From Pseudoxanthomonas suwonensis (GTDB lineage: Bacteria; Pseudomonadota; Gammaproteobacteria; Xanthomonadales; Xanthomonadaceae): a stretch of DNA of 64,000 nucleotides. Shown in pieces: positions 28,304 through 37,903 of the stretch; the first letter of the stretch is position 1, and each line of letters starts with the position of its first letter. Location of the stretch: the NCBI RefSeq assembly GCF_010093235.1, contig NZ_PDWP01000021.1:1-64000 (forward strand), in the 5' to 3' direction. The notes under the pieces are model-generated. The model made no database searches and was not told the DNA's origin. It saw only the letters and a list, made by a program, of their open reading frames with translations. Both the position numbers and the translations under genes were made by a program.

Positions 28304-29002
28304 ATGGAAAAACAACGGCATATCCTGCTGGCCTACCTGGGCCGCTCTGTGCTGCTGGCCCTGGTCATGGCCACCCCCGTCGCCCTGCTCTACGCGGACA
28401 TCCAGATCCTCGGCGACAGCGTCGGCGAATGGTCCCTGGTCGAGCTGACCCAGATCGGCTTCCTCGTCGCCACGGTGCTGGCCTTCGTCCGCCTCGCCCG
28501 CGCGCGCGAGGACGAGCGCGGCTTCGCCGTACTGGCGGCCGGCTTCTTCGGCTGCATGCTGATCCGCGAACTGGACGCGGTCTGGGACCTGGTGTTCCGC
28601 GGACTGTGGCCGATCCTGGTCGCGGCGGTGGCGTCCGCCTGCCTCGGCTACGCCCTGCGCCGCGGCCGCCAGACGCTGGCGGCGACCGCCAGTTTCCTCG
28701 TTTCGCGCTCCAACGCGGTCATGACCATCGGCCTGGTTCTGCTGCTGGTCTATTCGCGCCTGTTCGGCATGACCACGCTGTGGCACGGCCTGCTGGCGGA
28801 AAACTACGTGCGCGTGTTCAAGAACGCGGCCGAGGAGTGCACCGAGCTGCTGGGCTACAGCCTGATCATGGCCGCCGCGCTGACCTACGCGGCGCAGCGC
28901 GTCCGCGAGCGCCGCAGGGCGCTGGCCGGCAGCCGCCAGGAGGGCCACGACAGTCCGCTGCTGCAGGCCTCGATCGCCCGGCGCGCCGGCACGCGCGGCT
29001 GA
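28304..29002 (+). CDS. Hypothetical six-helix inner-membrane protein
   Basis: 232 residues from ATG 28304 (MEKQRHILLAYLGRS). Six hydrophobic segments are visible, including LLALVMATPVALLYADI, LVELTQIGFLVATVLAFV, GFFGCMLIRELDAVWDLVF, ILVAAVASACLGYAL and MTIGLVLLLVYSRLF. Acidic residues lie inside or beside helices (RELDAVWD, EECTELLGY), which could suit a transporter or sensor. I do not recognise the family. The cytoplasmic tail is basic. ATG 28277 is an in-frame alternative. Confidence 0.6.
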   Translation: MEKQRHILLAYLGRSVLLALVMATPVALLYADIQILGDSVGEWSLVELTQIGFLVATVLAFVRLARAREDERGFAVLAAGFFGCMLIRELDAVWDLVFRGLWPILVAAVASACLGYALRRGRQTLAATASFLVSRSNAVMTIGLVLLLVYSRLFGMTTLWHGLLAENYVRVFKNAAEECTELLGYSLIMAAALTYAAQRVRERRRALAGSRQEGHDSPLLQASIARRAGTRG

Positions 29003-29044
29003 GGCGCCCGCCCGCGGCGGGCGCCACGGACGGCGTCCGTCCGC
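29003..29044. terminator. Paired hairpins between convergent genes
   Basis: A 10-bp perfect stem (29003-29012 with 29016-29025) is followed by a second inverted repeat CGGACGG/CCGTCCG. Neither has a U-tract. They separate the six-helix protein gene from the small DNA-binding-like gene on the other strand. Confidence 0.4.
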
Positions 29045-29045
29045 T

Positions 29046-29273
29046 TCAGAGGTCGCTGCCGGCCGGCAGCAGCTTCAGCGCGGCGATGGCCTCGGCCAGC
29101 GCCTCGACTTCCGGGGTCTCGAAGCCGCTACGGACCTCTTCCTCGGTCGCGAACAGGCCCTGCTCGAGCAGCCGGATCACGGTCTCGCGCAGCCCCCAGC
29201 CGCGCGCCTGCGCGACGCGCTGGATGCGCTCGGCCAGGATCGGATCGATGTCGCGCAGCACCAGGTCGGGCAT
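29046..29273 (-). CDS. Small Arc/FitA-like ribbon-helix-helix protein
   Basis: 75 residues beginning MPDLVLRDIDPILAERIQRVA. A short beta strand, then two helices (DPILAERIQRVAQARG and LRETVIRLLEQGLF), is the pattern of ribbon-helix-helix proteins such as FitA/Arc antitoxins. No toxin gene is adjacent: the neighbours are ampG upstream and a convergent membrane protein. It may therefore be an orphan regulator. The fold call rests on pattern only. Confidence 0.55.
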   Translation of the reverse strand: MPDLVLRDIDPILAERIQRVAQARGWGLRETVIRLLEQGLFATEEEVRSGFETPEVEALAEAIAALKLLPAGSDL

Positions 29274-29353
29274 GGGTCCGGAGGGGTCGTACGGGATGGG
29301 GGCGTGGAAAGACTGCCACGAAGCGCCGGCGCGGACGAGCGCCGGCGCGAGCG

Positions 29354-30661
29354 TCAGCGCGGCGGAGCGGCGGCCGCCTCGCGGATCCGGGGCCACAGCC
29401 ATGCCAGCAGGGCCAGCGTCGGGATCACGGTCAGCGCCGACAGCACGAAGAACGTGCCGTACGAAGTGGCCTCGACCACGTAGCCGGACACGCCGCCGGC
29501 GAACTTGCCGGGCAGGTTGGCCAGCGACACCAGCAGCGCGAACTGGGTGGCGGTGAAGTTGCGGTCGGTCAGCGAGGACATGAACGCCACCAGCACCGTG
29601 CCGGCGAAGCCCTGGGCCACGTTGTCGGCGGTGATCGCCGCATAGAACGCCCAGATCTGCGACGGGTACTGGCTCATCAGCAGGAAGGCGAGGTTGGACA
29701 GGGCCACGCCGAGGGCCGCGATGAACAGCATGCGGCGGAAGCCGAACGCGGCCACGCAAACGCCACCGAGGAAGGCGCCGCCGATGCCGGCCCAGATCCC
29801 GTAGAGCTTGGACACGGTGGCGATGTCGGCCTTGGTGTAGCCGCTGTCCAGGTAGAACGGCCCGGCCATCACCCCGATCACCTGGTCGGGGAACTTGAAC
29901 AGGCCCACGAACAGCAGCAGCACCAGGCCCAGGGCCAGGCCGTTGTTGCTGAAGTAGCTGGAGAACGGCTGCCAGAACGCACCGAGGAAATCGATCCGGC
30001 GGACGACGGTCGCCTCCGGCACGTCCGGCTCGCGCGACAGCAGGGTGGCCAGCACCGGCGCCAGCATCAGCGCGGCCATGGCCAGGTAGGCCACGGTCCA
30101 GCCGCCGAACTCGGCCAGGTACAGCGCGCCGGCGCCGCCGAGGATCAGGCCGATGCGGTAGCCCAGGGTGTAGGTGGCGGCCAGCGCGGCCTGTGCCTGC
30201 GCCGGCGCGACCTCGATGCGGTAGGCGTCGACCACCGAATCCTGGGTGGCGCCGGCGAAGGAGGTGAACAGCACCCAGCCCACCAGCGGGCCCACGCCCA
30301 GCTCCGGACGGGTGAAGGCCAATGCGGCCAGGCCGATGCCGACGCCCAGCTGCGCCGCCAGCAGCCACGAGCGGCGCCGGCCGAGCATCCCCAGCGGCGC
30401 GAACACGTAGCGGTCGATCAGCGGCGCCCACAGGAACTTCAGCAGGTAGAAGAAGCTGGCGAGGCTGATCAGGCCGATGCTGCCCAGGTCCAGGCCGCCA
30501 TCGCGCAGGCGGGTGGACAGGGTCATCGAGGCGATCGGCAGGAACGGCAAGCCGCAGCCGAAGCCCAGCAGCGCCAGGGTCAGCGCCGAGGGCGTGCCGA
30601 AGGCGCGGCGGATGCCGGCCCAGCCCCTGTAGCGTGGCGGCTCGCCAGCCGGTGCGCTCAC
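29354..30661 (-). CDS. ampG: AmpG-type muropeptide permease (MFS)
   Basis: 435 residues from GTG 30661, overlapping the xthA stop by 4 bp (GTGA). About twelve membrane helices. AmpG landmarks include FGFGCGLPFLP-like LLGFGCGLPFL near the N-terminus, FLWAPLIDRY, SFAGATQDSVVDAYRIE and the second-half NVAQGFAGTVLVAFMSSL. AmpG imports GlcNAc-1,6-anhydroMurNAc peptides for peptidoglycan recycling and, in species with ampC, for beta-lactamase induction. It complements anmK and the M23 endopeptidase in this window. Confidence 0.85.
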   Translation of the reverse strand: MSAPAGEPPRYRGWAGIRRAFGTPSALTLALLGFGCGLPFLPIASMTLSTRLRDGGLDLGSIGLISLASFFYLLKFLWAPLIDRYVFAPLGMLGRRRSWLLAAQLGVGIGLAALAFTRPELGVGPLVGWVLFTSFAGATQDSVVDAYRIEVAPAQAQAALAATYTLGYRIGLILGGAGALYLAEFGGWTVAYLAMAALMLAPVLATLLSREPDVPEATVVRRIDFLGAFWQPFSSYFSNNGLALGLVLLLFVGLFKFPDQVIGVMAGPFYLDSGYTKADIATVSKLYGIWAGIGGAFLGGVCVAAFGFRRMLFIAALGVALSNLAFLLMSQYPSQIWAFYAAITADNVAQGFAGTVLVAFMSSLTDRNFTATQFALLVSLANLPGKFAGGVSGYVVEATSYGTFFVLSALTVIPTLALLAWLWPRIREAAAAPPR

Positions 30662-31470
30662 GGCAGTGCGCCTTCGTAGTCCACGGTGAACGGCGCGTGG
30701 TCGGAGAAGCGCTGCTCGCGGTAGATCGAGCAGCCGCGCAGGCGCGAACCCAGGCCCGGGGTCACGAACTGGTAGTCGATCCGCCAGCCCACGTTGTTGG
30801 CGCGCGCCGCGCCGCGGTTGCTCCACCAGGTGTAGTCCTCCCCCTGGGGATGCAGCGCGCGGTAGGCATCGACCCAGCCGCCTGGCCGCGGCGGGGTACC
30901 GTCGCTGCCCTCGTCCTGTCCGATCATGCCGTTGAGCCAGGCGCGCTCCGGCGGCAGGCAGCCGGAGTTCTTCTGGTTGGAGGTCCAGTTCCTGATGTCC
31001 TTGCGGCAGCGGACGATGTTCCAGTCGCCGCACAGCACGTACTCGCGGCCGCTGGCCAGCCACTCGTCAAGCACCGGCTTCAGCCACTCCATGATCTGGA
31101 ACTTGTAGCCCTGGCGCAGCTCGCCGGAGGAGCCGGAGGGGATGTAGAACGACACCACGCTGAGGTTGCCGAAGCGCGCCTCGATGTAGCGGCCCTCGTC
31201 GTCGAAGTCCGGCCGGCCCAGCACGGTGCGTACCTCGTCCGGCTCGCGACGGGCGTAGATCGCCACGCCGCTGTAGCCCTTCTTGGTGGTGGCGTCGCGA
31301 TAGAAGCAGTGGTGGCCGTCGGGGCGGAAGCAGGCGTCGGCCAGCTGGTGCTCCTGCGACTTGGTCTCCTGCAGGCAGACCACGTCGGCGTCCTGCTGGC
31401 CCAGCCAGTCGAAGAAACCCTTGCCGGCGGCCGAGCGGATGCCGTTGGCGTTGAAGCTGATGATGCGCAT
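30658..31470 (-). CDS. xthA: Exodeoxyribonuclease III / AP endonuclease
   Basis: 270 residues from ATG 31470 (MRIISFNANGIRSA). The EEP nuclease motifs are complete: LQETK (catalytic Glu), GDWNIV (Asp-Asn pair) and the C-terminal SDHAPF (Asp-His). It incises at abasic sites and trims 3' ends in base excision repair. It heads a coupled pair with ampG, and is divergent from pyrE with about 130 bp between. Confidence 0.95.
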   Translation of the reverse strand: MRIISFNANGIRSAAGKGFFDWLGQQDADVVCLQETKSQEHQLADACFRPDGHHCFYRDATTKKGYSGVAIYARREPDEVRTVLGRPDFDDEGRYIEARFGNLSVVSFYIPSGSSGELRQGYKFQIMEWLKPVLDEWLASGREYVLCGDWNIVRCRKDIRNWTSNQKNSGCLPPERAWLNGMIGQDEGSDGTPPRPGGWVDAYRALHPQGEDYTWWSNRGAARANNVGWRIDYQFVTPGLGSRLRGCSIYREQRFSDHAPFTVDYEGALP

Positions 31471-31602
31471 CGGGGGAAGGCTCGAAAAACAGGCCGACAG
31501 CCTACCCAATCGCGCCCCGTGGCGCTGCCTCCGCGACCGCCAGAGAGCGCGGGGCCGCGCCGCGGCCGTATCCTATGCCGCCGTCCTTCCATTGCGATCC
31601 CG

Positions 31603-32262
31603 ATGTCCGACCACCGCACCCGCTTCCTGCAGCTGGCCCTGGATGCCGACGCCCTGCGTTTCGGCGAGTTCACCCTCAAGTCCGGCCGGGTATCGCCCTA
31701 CTTCTTCAACGCCGGCCGCTTCGACGGCGGCGCCGCGCTGGCCGCGCTCGCTTCCTGCTACGCCGACGCCATCGACGCCTCGGGGGTCGAATTCGACCTG
31801 CTGTTCGGCCCGGCCTACAAGGGCATCCCGCTGGCCACCGCCCTGGCCTGCGAATACGCCCGCCGCGGCCGCGACCTGCCGCTGGCCTTCAACCGCAAGG
31901 AGGCCAAGGCCCACGGCGAGGGCGGCAGCCTGATCGGCGCGCCGCTGGCCGGGCGCAAGGTCCTGGTGGTGGACGACGTGATCACCGCCGGCACCGCGAT
32001 CCGCGAGGCCCTGGGGATCATCGCCGGCGCCGGCGGCAGCGTGGCCGGGATCGTGGTCGCCCTGGACCGCCAGGAGATCGCCAGCGAGCAGGACCGCCGT
32101 TCGGCGGCGCAGGCGGTGGCCGCCGAGGCCGGCGTCCCGGTGCTGGCGGTGGCCGGCCTGGCCGACCTGCTTGCATTCGCCGCCGGAAACGACACACTGG
32201 CGGCACACCGCGCGCCGTTGCTGGCCTACCGGGCCCGCTACGGCTGTGACCAGACAGGCTGA
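31603..32262 (+). CDS. pyrE: Orotate phosphoribosyltransferase
   Basis: 219 residues from ATG 31603. The PRPP-binding loop is VLVVDDVITAGTAIREAL; the orotate/flexible-loop region has FNRKEAKAHGEGG, and GPAYKGIPLATALA forms an early helix. It makes OMP from orotate and PRPP in pyrimidine synthesis. TATCCT lies about 35 bases upstream and could be a -10 element. Confidence 0.96.
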   Translation: MSDHRTRFLQLALDADALRFGEFTLKSGRVSPYFFNAGRFDGGAALAALASCYADAIDASGVEFDLLFGPAYKGIPLATALACEYARRGRDLPLAFNRKEAKAHGEGGSLIGAPLAGRKVLVVDDVITAGTAIREALGIIAGAGGSVAGIVVALDRQEIASEQDRRSAAQAVAAEAGVPVLAVAGLADLLAFAAGNDTLAAHRAPLLAYRARYGCDQTG

Positions 32263-32286
32263 CTGACAGCGCAGGGGGCTGCCGTG

Positions 32287-32967
32287 ATGCCGCATTACAC
32301 CAGGCCGTTGGCGATCGCCGCGGCGCTCGTGCTGTTGCCCGCACCGGCGATGGCCCAGAAGAAGCCGGCGGCCAGGGCCGCCGACAAGGCCGCGAAGAAA
32401 CTCTATTGCTGGGACCAGGACGGGCAGCGCGTATGCGCCGACGCCCTTCCGGCCGAGGCGGCGGCGGTGACGCGCGAGGAGATCAACGCCCGCAGCGGCA
32501 TGCGCACCGGCGAGATCCAGGGCGCGCTCACGCCCGAGGAACGCGCCGCCCGCGCCGAGGAGGAGGCGCGCCAGCGCACCCAGGCGATGGCCAACGAGAC
32601 CCAGCGCCTGACCGAACAGGCCCTGCTGGTCACGTTCCAGACCGAGGACGACCTGCGCCGGGTGTTCAAGGACCGCACGTCCCTGGTGGAAAACAGCATC
32701 GAGACGGCGCGTTACAACGTGGCCAGCCTGCGCGAGGGCCTGGTCACGCTGCTGCGCACCGCGGCCGAGCGCGAGCTTTCCGGCCAGCCGGTCCCGGCCA
32801 AGCTTGCCGCCGACATCCGCCAGCGGCATGCCCAGCTGGTCCACCACCAGCTGCTGCAGCGCAGCTTCGAGCAGCAGCGCGTGACGCTGGACGACGAGAT
32901 CGAAAGCACCCTGCAGCGCTACCGCGAGCTGAAGTCCGCGCCCGCCGGGCGCGGCGCGGCGCGGTAA
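32287..32967 (+). CDS. Exported coiled-coil protein of unknown function
   Basis: 226 residues from ATG 32287, preceded by AGGGGG at suitable distance; GTG 32284 is adjacent. A signal peptide ends near APAMAQ. The mature N-terminus has KKLYCWDQDGQRVCADALP, which resembles the DUF4124 opening (lysine, Cys-Trp, D-x-x-G) with two cysteines that could pair. The rest is charged and helical (RAEEEARQRTQAMANETQRL), predicting coiled coil. It follows pyrE by 24 bp. Role unknown. Confidence 0.7.
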   Translation: MPHYTRPLAIAAALVLLPAPAMAQKKPAARAADKAAKKLYCWDQDGQRVCADALPAEAAAVTREEINARSGMRTGEIQGALTPEERAARAEEEARQRTQAMANETQRLTEQALLVTFQTEDDLRRVFKDRTSLVENSIETARYNVASLREGLVTLLRTAAERELSGQPVPAKLAADIRQRHAQLVHHQLLQRSFEQQRVTLDDEIESTLQRYRELKSAPAGRGAAR

Positions 32968-33010
32968 GCCCGGCCGGGCCGCCCACGGCGGCCCCGGCCA
33001 GGCCGCAGGC

Positions 33011-35344
33011 TCAGAAGGGCAGCGACACGCCCGGCATCAGCGCCTGCAGCTGCTCGCGGAACAGGGTGCGGATCCGCACCATCGCCTGTTCGTCGTCGCC
33101 TTCGAACCGCAGCACCAGCACCGGCGTGGTGTTGGACGCCCGCAGCAGGCCCCAGCCGTCGTTCCAGTCCGCGCGCAGGCCGTCGATGGTGGTCAGGCGC
33201 ACGCCGGCGAACGGCGAATCCTCGGCCTGGGCGCGCGCGGTGAACTCGGCGACCAGCGCGTGTGGGTCCTCGCCGTCGACCAGCGGCACCTTGATCTCCG
33301 GGGTGGACACCCCGTCGGGCAGTTCGTCGAACACTTCCGCGGGCGCTTCGAACCGCCCGGCCAGGATCTCCAGCAGGCGCGCGGCGGCGTACAGGCCGTC
33401 GTCGAAGCCGTACCAGCGCTCCTTGAAGAAGAAGTGGCCGCTCATCTCGCCGGCCAGCTCCGCCTCGGTCTCGCGCATCTTGGCCTTGATCAGCGAGTGC
33501 CCGGTCTTCCACATCTGCGGGCTGCCGCCGTTGCGCAGGATGTAGTCGGCCAGTCGCCCGGTGCACTTGACGTCGTAGATCACCATCGCGCCCGGATTGC
33601 GCTGCAGCAGGTCGCCGGCGTAGAGCATGAGCAGGCGGTCGGCGTGGACGATCCGGCCATCGCTGGTGACCACGCCCAGGCGGTCGCCGTCGCCGTCGAA
33701 GGCCACGCCCAGGTCGGCGCCGAACTGGCGGACCGTCTGCACCAGGTCCTCCAGGTTGTGCGGCTCGCTGGGATCGGGATGGTGGTTGGGGAAGCTGCCG
33801 TCCACGTCGCAGTACAACGGCACGACCTCGGCGCCGATGGCCTCCAGCAGGCGCGGGGCGATCTCGCCGGCCGCGCCGTTGCCGGCGTCGGCCACCACCT
33901 TCAGCGGGCGCTCCAGCTGCACGTCGTCGGCGATGCGGCGGACGTAGTCGCCGCTCACGTCCTGGGTGGTGTAGGTGCCGGCGGCGTCGGTGCGCAGGCG
34001 CCCGTCGCGGATGCGGGCGTAGAGGTCGACGATGGCCTCGCCGGACAGGGTCTGGCCGCCGATCACGATCTTGAAGCCGTTGTAGTCGGGCGGGTTGTGG
34101 CTGCCGGTCACGGCGACGCCGCTGCCGGCACGCAGGTGGTAGGCGGCGAAATACACGACCGGGGTCGGCACCATGCCGATATCGATCACGTTGCGCCCGG
34201 CCTTGCGCAGGCCCTCGACCAGGCCCTCGACCAGCTCCGGTCCGGACAGGCGGCCGTCGCGGCCGACCACGATGTCCACCAGGCCTTCCTCGGCCATGAC
34301 CGTGCCGATCGCCTGGCCGATGTAGCGGGCGACCTTCGGGGTCAGCTGGCTGCCGACCAGGCCGCGGATGTCGTAGGCGCGGAAGATCCCCGGGTCCAGC
34401 GCCAGGTCCTCCTCCACGGGCGCGCGCGCGGCGGCCCGTACCGGCGGCGGCGCAGCCTGCGCCTCGCGCTGCAGGGTCTGGCCGAACGTCGGCGCCTCCT
34501 CCGCCACGGCCTGCGCGGGCGCGGCGCGGCGCAGGCGCGACAGCTTGCCGCTGGCCCACAGCAGCAGCCCGGCGACCAGCAGTGCCAGCACCACCGCGGC
34601 GACCAGGCTGGGCAGCGCGCCCAGGCCGAACGGGCCGCCGCCGACATCCGGGACCGCGGCGGCCGCACGCAGGTAGCCCTGGCCAACCGGTCGCGACAGC
34701 ACGTCGGCGACGCCGGCCATGGAGCGGTCGCCGCGCTCGGCGATGTTGTAGCTGCCCTGGCGCAGGGCCAGGTAGGTCCCGTCCGGGACGGGGGCGGCGT
34801 CGAGCCCGGCGGTCAGCACCGCCAGCGGCATGCGCACGTAGGCGACCGCACGCTCCTGCCCCAGCAGCGCGGGCGCGGCCAGGCCAAGTGCCACCCGGTT
34901 GTCCTCGCGGACCACGCCGGCCACCGCGGCATCCTCGGCCAGCGCGCGCTGCAGCAGCGCCAGGCGTGCGTAGCCGAAGCTGGCCGGGTCCGCATGGGCC
35001 GCGGCCAGGTCCGCGCCCAGTACTGCCGCGTCCTCGGCCTGGCCCCAGCCGGAGACCAGCGCCTTGGCGGCCGCCTGGGCATCGCCGGACTGCAGGGCGG
35101 CGGCCACGTCCTCGCGCGCCAGCCGCTCGGACAGGGCCCGGGTCTGGGCCGTCACCGTGGAGGCGGTGGCCTTGATCGCCTGGTCCCGCGCCTGCTCCAG
35201 CTGGCCAAGCCGCTGCTGGCCCTGCCACTGCCGCGCCCCGCTCCAGCCGAACCACGCCGCCAGCAGCGCCAGCAGCGCCGCCAGCACAAGCGCGCCCCGG
35301 CGGGCCTGCGCCAGCGCCGGTCGACCCGCGTCCTCTCCGTTCAT
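33011..35344 (-). CDS. xanA: Phosphomannomutase/phosphoglucomutase with membrane-anchored N-terminal extension
   Basis: 777 residues, against about 460 for the soluble enzyme. Residues ~1-300 form an extension with two membrane helices (GALVLAALLALLAAWFGW and LPSLVAAVVLALLVAGLLLW) bracketing a periplasmic region, then a cytoplasmic linker. The catalytic portion has VTGSHNPPDYNGFK (phosphoserine), DGDGDRLGVV (Mg2+), EMSGHFFFKE (sugar specificity) and RASNTTPVLVLRFEG (phosphate). It interconverts Man-1-P/Man-6-P and Glc-1-P/Glc-6-P for surface polysaccharides; the AlgC/XanA long form occurs in Xanthomonadales. ATG 35344 follows GGGGGCGGGG. It is downstream of dut and coaBC. Confidence 0.92.
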   Translation of the reverse strand: MNGEDAGRPALAQARRGALVLAALLALLAAWFGWSGARQWQGQQRLGQLEQARDQAIKATASTVTAQTRALSERLAREDVAAALQSGDAQAAAKALVSGWGQAEDAAVLGADLAAAHADPASFGYARLALLQRALAEDAAVAGVVREDNRVALGLAAPALLGQERAVAYVRMPLAVLTAGLDAAPVPDGTYLALRQGSYNIAERGDRSMAGVADVLSRPVGQGYLRAAAAVPDVGGGPFGLGALPSLVAAVVLALLVAGLLLWASGKLSRLRRAAPAQAVAEEAPTFGQTLQREAQAAPPPVRAAARAPVEEDLALDPGIFRAYDIRGLVGSQLTPKVARYIGQAIGTVMAEEGLVDIVVGRDGRLSGPELVEGLVEGLRKAGRNVIDIGMVPTPVVYFAAYHLRAGSGVAVTGSHNPPDYNGFKIVIGGQTLSGEAIVDLYARIRDGRLRTDAAGTYTTQDVSGDYVRRIADDVQLERPLKVVADAGNGAAGEIAPRLLEAIGAEVVPLYCDVDGSFPNHHPDPSEPHNLEDLVQTVRQFGADLGVAFDGDGDRLGVVTSDGRIVHADRLLMLYAGDLLQRNPGAMVIYDVKCTGRLADYILRNGGSPQMWKTGHSLIKAKMRETEAELAGEMSGHFFFKERWYGFDDGLYAAARLLEILAGRFEAPAEVFDELPDGVSTPEIKVPLVDGEDPHALVAEFTARAQAEDSPFAGVRLTTIDGLRADWNDGWGLLRASNTTPVLVLRFEGDDEQAMVRIRTLFREQLQALMPGVSLPF

Positions 35345-35358
35345 CCCCGCCCCCTGGT

Positions 35359-35832
35359 TCAACGTACGCCTGTATGGCCGAAGCCGCCCTCTCCCCGGGC
35401 GCTGGCCGCGAATGTATCAACCACCTTCAGTTCCGCACGCACGATTGGTGCCAACACCAGCTGGGCGATGCGGTCGCCCGGCTCGATGGTGAACGCTTCC
35501 CGGCCCCGGTTCCAGATGCTGATCAGCAGCGGACCCTGGTAATCGGCGTCGATCAGGCCGGTGCCGTTGCCCAGGACGATGCCGTGGCGATGGCCCAGGC
35601 CCGAGCGCGGCAGGACCAGGGCGCACAGGTTCGGGTCGCCGATGTGGATCGAAAGCCCGCTGGGGACCAAGGCCGCGTCGCCCGGCTGCAGGGTCATCGG
35701 CGCTTCGGTCGCCGCGCGCAGGTCCATCCCGGCGCTGGACGCGGTGGCATAGGCCGGCAGCGGCCAGCTGTCCCCGAAGCGCGGGTCCAGCAGCTTCACC
35801 TCCAGCACGTGGGACGACACGGTCCCGCTCAT
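35359..35832 (-). CDS. dut: Deoxyuridine 5'-triphosphate nucleotidohydrolase
   Basis: 157 residues with all five trimeric dUTPase motifs: [16 protein letters not shown], the uracil-binding [26 protein letters not shown], and the C-terminal [10 protein letters not shown]. It hydrolyses dUTP to dUMP, protecting DNA and feeding thymidylate synthesis. Its ATG overlaps the coaBC stop by 4 bp, and xanA starts 14 bp after its stop, so all three are probably one operon. Confidence 0.97.
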   Translation of the reverse strand: MSGTVSSHVLEVKLLDPRFGDSWPLPAYATASSAGMDLRAATEAPMTLQPGDAALVPSGLSIHIGDPNLCALVLPRSGLGHRHGIVLGNGTGLIDADYQGPLLISIWNRGREAFTIEPGDRIAQLVLAPIVRAELKVVDTFAASARGEGGFGHTGVR

Positions 35833-37073
35833 GCCTGCAGCCTCTCGGCCACCAGCGCCACCAGCGCATCGGCCAGCTGCACCTTGGGGGCGGACGCGAA
35901 GTCGCGCTCGCCGCCGGGCCAGAACGCGGTCATGGCATTGGTGTCGCTCTCGAAGCCGGCGCCGGGCACGCCGACGCGGTTGGCGATGATCAGGTCCAGG
36001 CGCTTGGACGTCAGTTTCTGCCGCGCATAGTCGGCCACGTTGTCGGTCTCGGCGGCGAAGCCGACCACCAGCTTCAGCCCGGCATCCTCGCGCGCCGCCA
36101 CCTCGGCCAGGATGTCCGGGGTGCGGACCAGGTCCAGGGCCAGCACCTCGCCGGTGCCGGTCTTCTTGATCTTGCTGGGCGAGAAGGCGCGCGGGGTGTA
36201 GTCGGCCACCGCGGCGGCACCGATGTAGATGTCCGCCGGCAGCGCCGCGGAGACCGCCTCGCGCATCTGCGCTGCCGAGCGCACGTCCACCCGCTGCACG
36301 CCCGGCGGGGTCGCCAGCTGCACCGGACCGGCGACCAGCACCACCTCGGCGCCGGCGCGCGCGGCGCTGGCGGCCACGGCGAAGCCCATCTTGCCGCTGC
36401 TGCGGTTGCCCAGGTAGCGCACCGGGTCCAGGTCCTCGTAGGTCGGACCTGCGGTGACCACCACCTTCAGGCCCTGCAGCAGGCCCGGCGTGGCAGTCGC
36501 GGCCGGTGCCGCGGCGGCGGCGCCAGCCAGGGCGGCGACGATCGCATCGGGCTCGGCCAGGCGGCCCGGACCGGACTCGCCCTCGGCCAGCGGACCGTCG
36601 TCCGGGCCGATCACCTGCACCCCGCGCGAACGCAGCAGCTCGACGTTGGCGACCGTGGCCGGATGCCGCCACATGCGGTGGTTCATGGCCGGGGCCACCG
36701 CCAGCGGCGCCTCGGTGGCCAGGCACAGCGTGGTGACCAGGTCGTCGGCCAGGCCGTGGGCCATGCGCGCCAGCAGGTCGGCGGTGGCCGGGGCCACGAC
36801 CACGCGGTCGGCCCAGCGTGCCAGCTCGAGGTGGCCCATGGCCTGCTCGGCGGCGGTATCCCACAGGGTGGTGCGCGCCGGATGCCCGGACAGGGCCTGG
36901 AAGCTGAGCGGAGTGACGAACTGCTGGGCACCGGCGGTCATGGCCACCTGTACCCCGGCCCCGGCATCGCGCAGGCGACGCACCAGCTCCAGCGCCTTGT
37001 AGGCGGCAATTCCGCCACCGACGCACAACAGGATCCGCTGACCCGCCAGGGCGGCGGTGGGCGAAGCAATCAC
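35829..37073 (-). CDS. coaBC: Bifunctional phosphopantothenoylcysteine decarboxylase / phosphopantothenate-cysteine ligase
   Basis: 414 residues from GTG 37073 with AGGAAA about 7 bases upstream. The N-terminal flavodoxin-like decarboxylase opens [17 protein letters not shown] and includes the [12 protein letters not shown] segment. The C-terminal ligase has [19 protein letters not shown] and [11 protein letters not shown]. Together they convert 4'-phosphopantothenate to 4'-phosphopantetheine for coenzyme A. The gene diverges from radC across 95 bp and is coupled to dut by a 4-bp overlap. Confidence 0.95.
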   Translation of the reverse strand: MIASPTAALAGQRILLCVGGGIAAYKALELVRRLRDAGAGVQVAMTAGAQQFVTPLSFQALSGHPARTTLWDTAAEQAMGHLELARWADRVVVAPATADLLARMAHGLADDLVTTLCLATEAPLAVAPAMNHRMWRHPATVANVELLRSRGVQVIGPDDGPLAEGESGPGRLAEPDAIVAALAGAAAAAPAATATPGLLQGLKVVVTAGPTYEDLDPVRYLGNRSSGKMGFAVAASAARAGAEVVLVAGPVQLATPPGVQRVDVRSAAQMREAVSAALPADIYIGAAAVADYTPRAFSPSKIKKTGTGEVLALDLVRTPDILAEVAAREDAGLKLVVGFAAETDNVADYARQKLTSKRLDLIIANRVGVPGAGFESDTNAMTAFWPGGERDFASAPKVQLADALVALVAERLQA

Positions 37074-37168
37074 TTGGAAATTTCCTACCCGGGAAAGGTC
37101 CACAAGCTTACTCCAAGCGCCCGACCCGCCTGATTCCCGGGCGTTCGCGGCAACGGCAGTCTGGGCAT

Positions 37169-37843
37169 ATGCGGATCCGCGACTGGCCCACCACCGAACG
37201 CCCCCGGGAGAAGCTGCTGGCGCATGGCGCGGGGGCGCTGTCGGACGCCGAGCTGCTGGCGATCTTCCTCGGCTCCGGCCTGCAGGGACGCGACGCGGTG
37301 CAGACCGCGCGCGAGCTGCTGGCGACCCACGGCCCGCTGCGCGCCCTGCTCGACCTGCCAGCCCGTGCCCTGGCGCGCCTGCCGGGGCTGGGCCCGGCGC
37401 GGGCCTGCGCCCTGTCCGCGGCACTGGAACTGGGCAACCGCCACCTGGCCGCGGCGCTGGAGCGTGGCGAGGCGCTGACCGACCCGGCCAGCGCCGGCCG
37501 CTACTTCGCGCGGCGCCTGCGGCCGCGCCCGCACGAGGTGTTCGCCGCCCTGTTCCTGGACAACCGGCACCGGGCGCTGGCGTTCGAGGAGCTGTTCACC
37601 GGCACCATCGACGGCGCCGAGGTGCATCCACGGGAGCTGGTCCGCCGGGCCCTGGCGCACAACGCCGCGGCGGTGATCGTCGGCCACAACCATCCGTCCG
37701 GCTGCCCCGATCCCTCGGCTGCCGACCGCGCGGTCACCGTCCGCCTGAAGCAGGCCCTCGCCCTGGTCGAGGTGCGCCTGCTGGACCATTTCGTGGTCGG
37801 CGATGGCGAGCCGGTCTCCATGGCCGCGCGCGGGCTGGTCTGA
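37169..37843 (+). CDS. radC: RadC family JAB1/MPN-domain protein
   Basis: 224 residues. An N-terminal helix-hairpin-helix-like region ([17 protein letters not shown]) precedes the JAB metal-binding domain, with Glu in the early strand and [14 protein letters not shown] giving the HxHx7SxxD motif. RadC was named for DNA repair but its biochemical role is unsettled. The length is standard. It is divergent from coaBC, a very common arrangement in proteobacteria. Confidence 0.93.
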   Translation: MRIRDWPTTERPREKLLAHGAGALSDAELLAIFLGSGLQGRDAVQTARELLATHGPLRALLDLPARALARLPGLGPARACALSAALELGNRHLAAALERGEALTDPASAGRYFARRLRPRPHEVFAALFLDNRHRALAFEELFTGTIDGAEVHPRELVRRALAHNAAAVIVGHNHPSGCPDPSAADRAVTVRLKQALALVEVRLLDHFVVGDGEPVSMAARGLV

Positions 37844-37903
37844 GCCCTGCCCCCATCCCGGTGCGGCGTTACAGTGGGGAGCCCCTCCCGCGAGGAACCC
37901 GCC

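Noticed and set aside
29046-29273. Toxin-antitoxin module
   Set aside because: Only an RHH-like protein is present; no PIN or other toxin ORF adjoins it.
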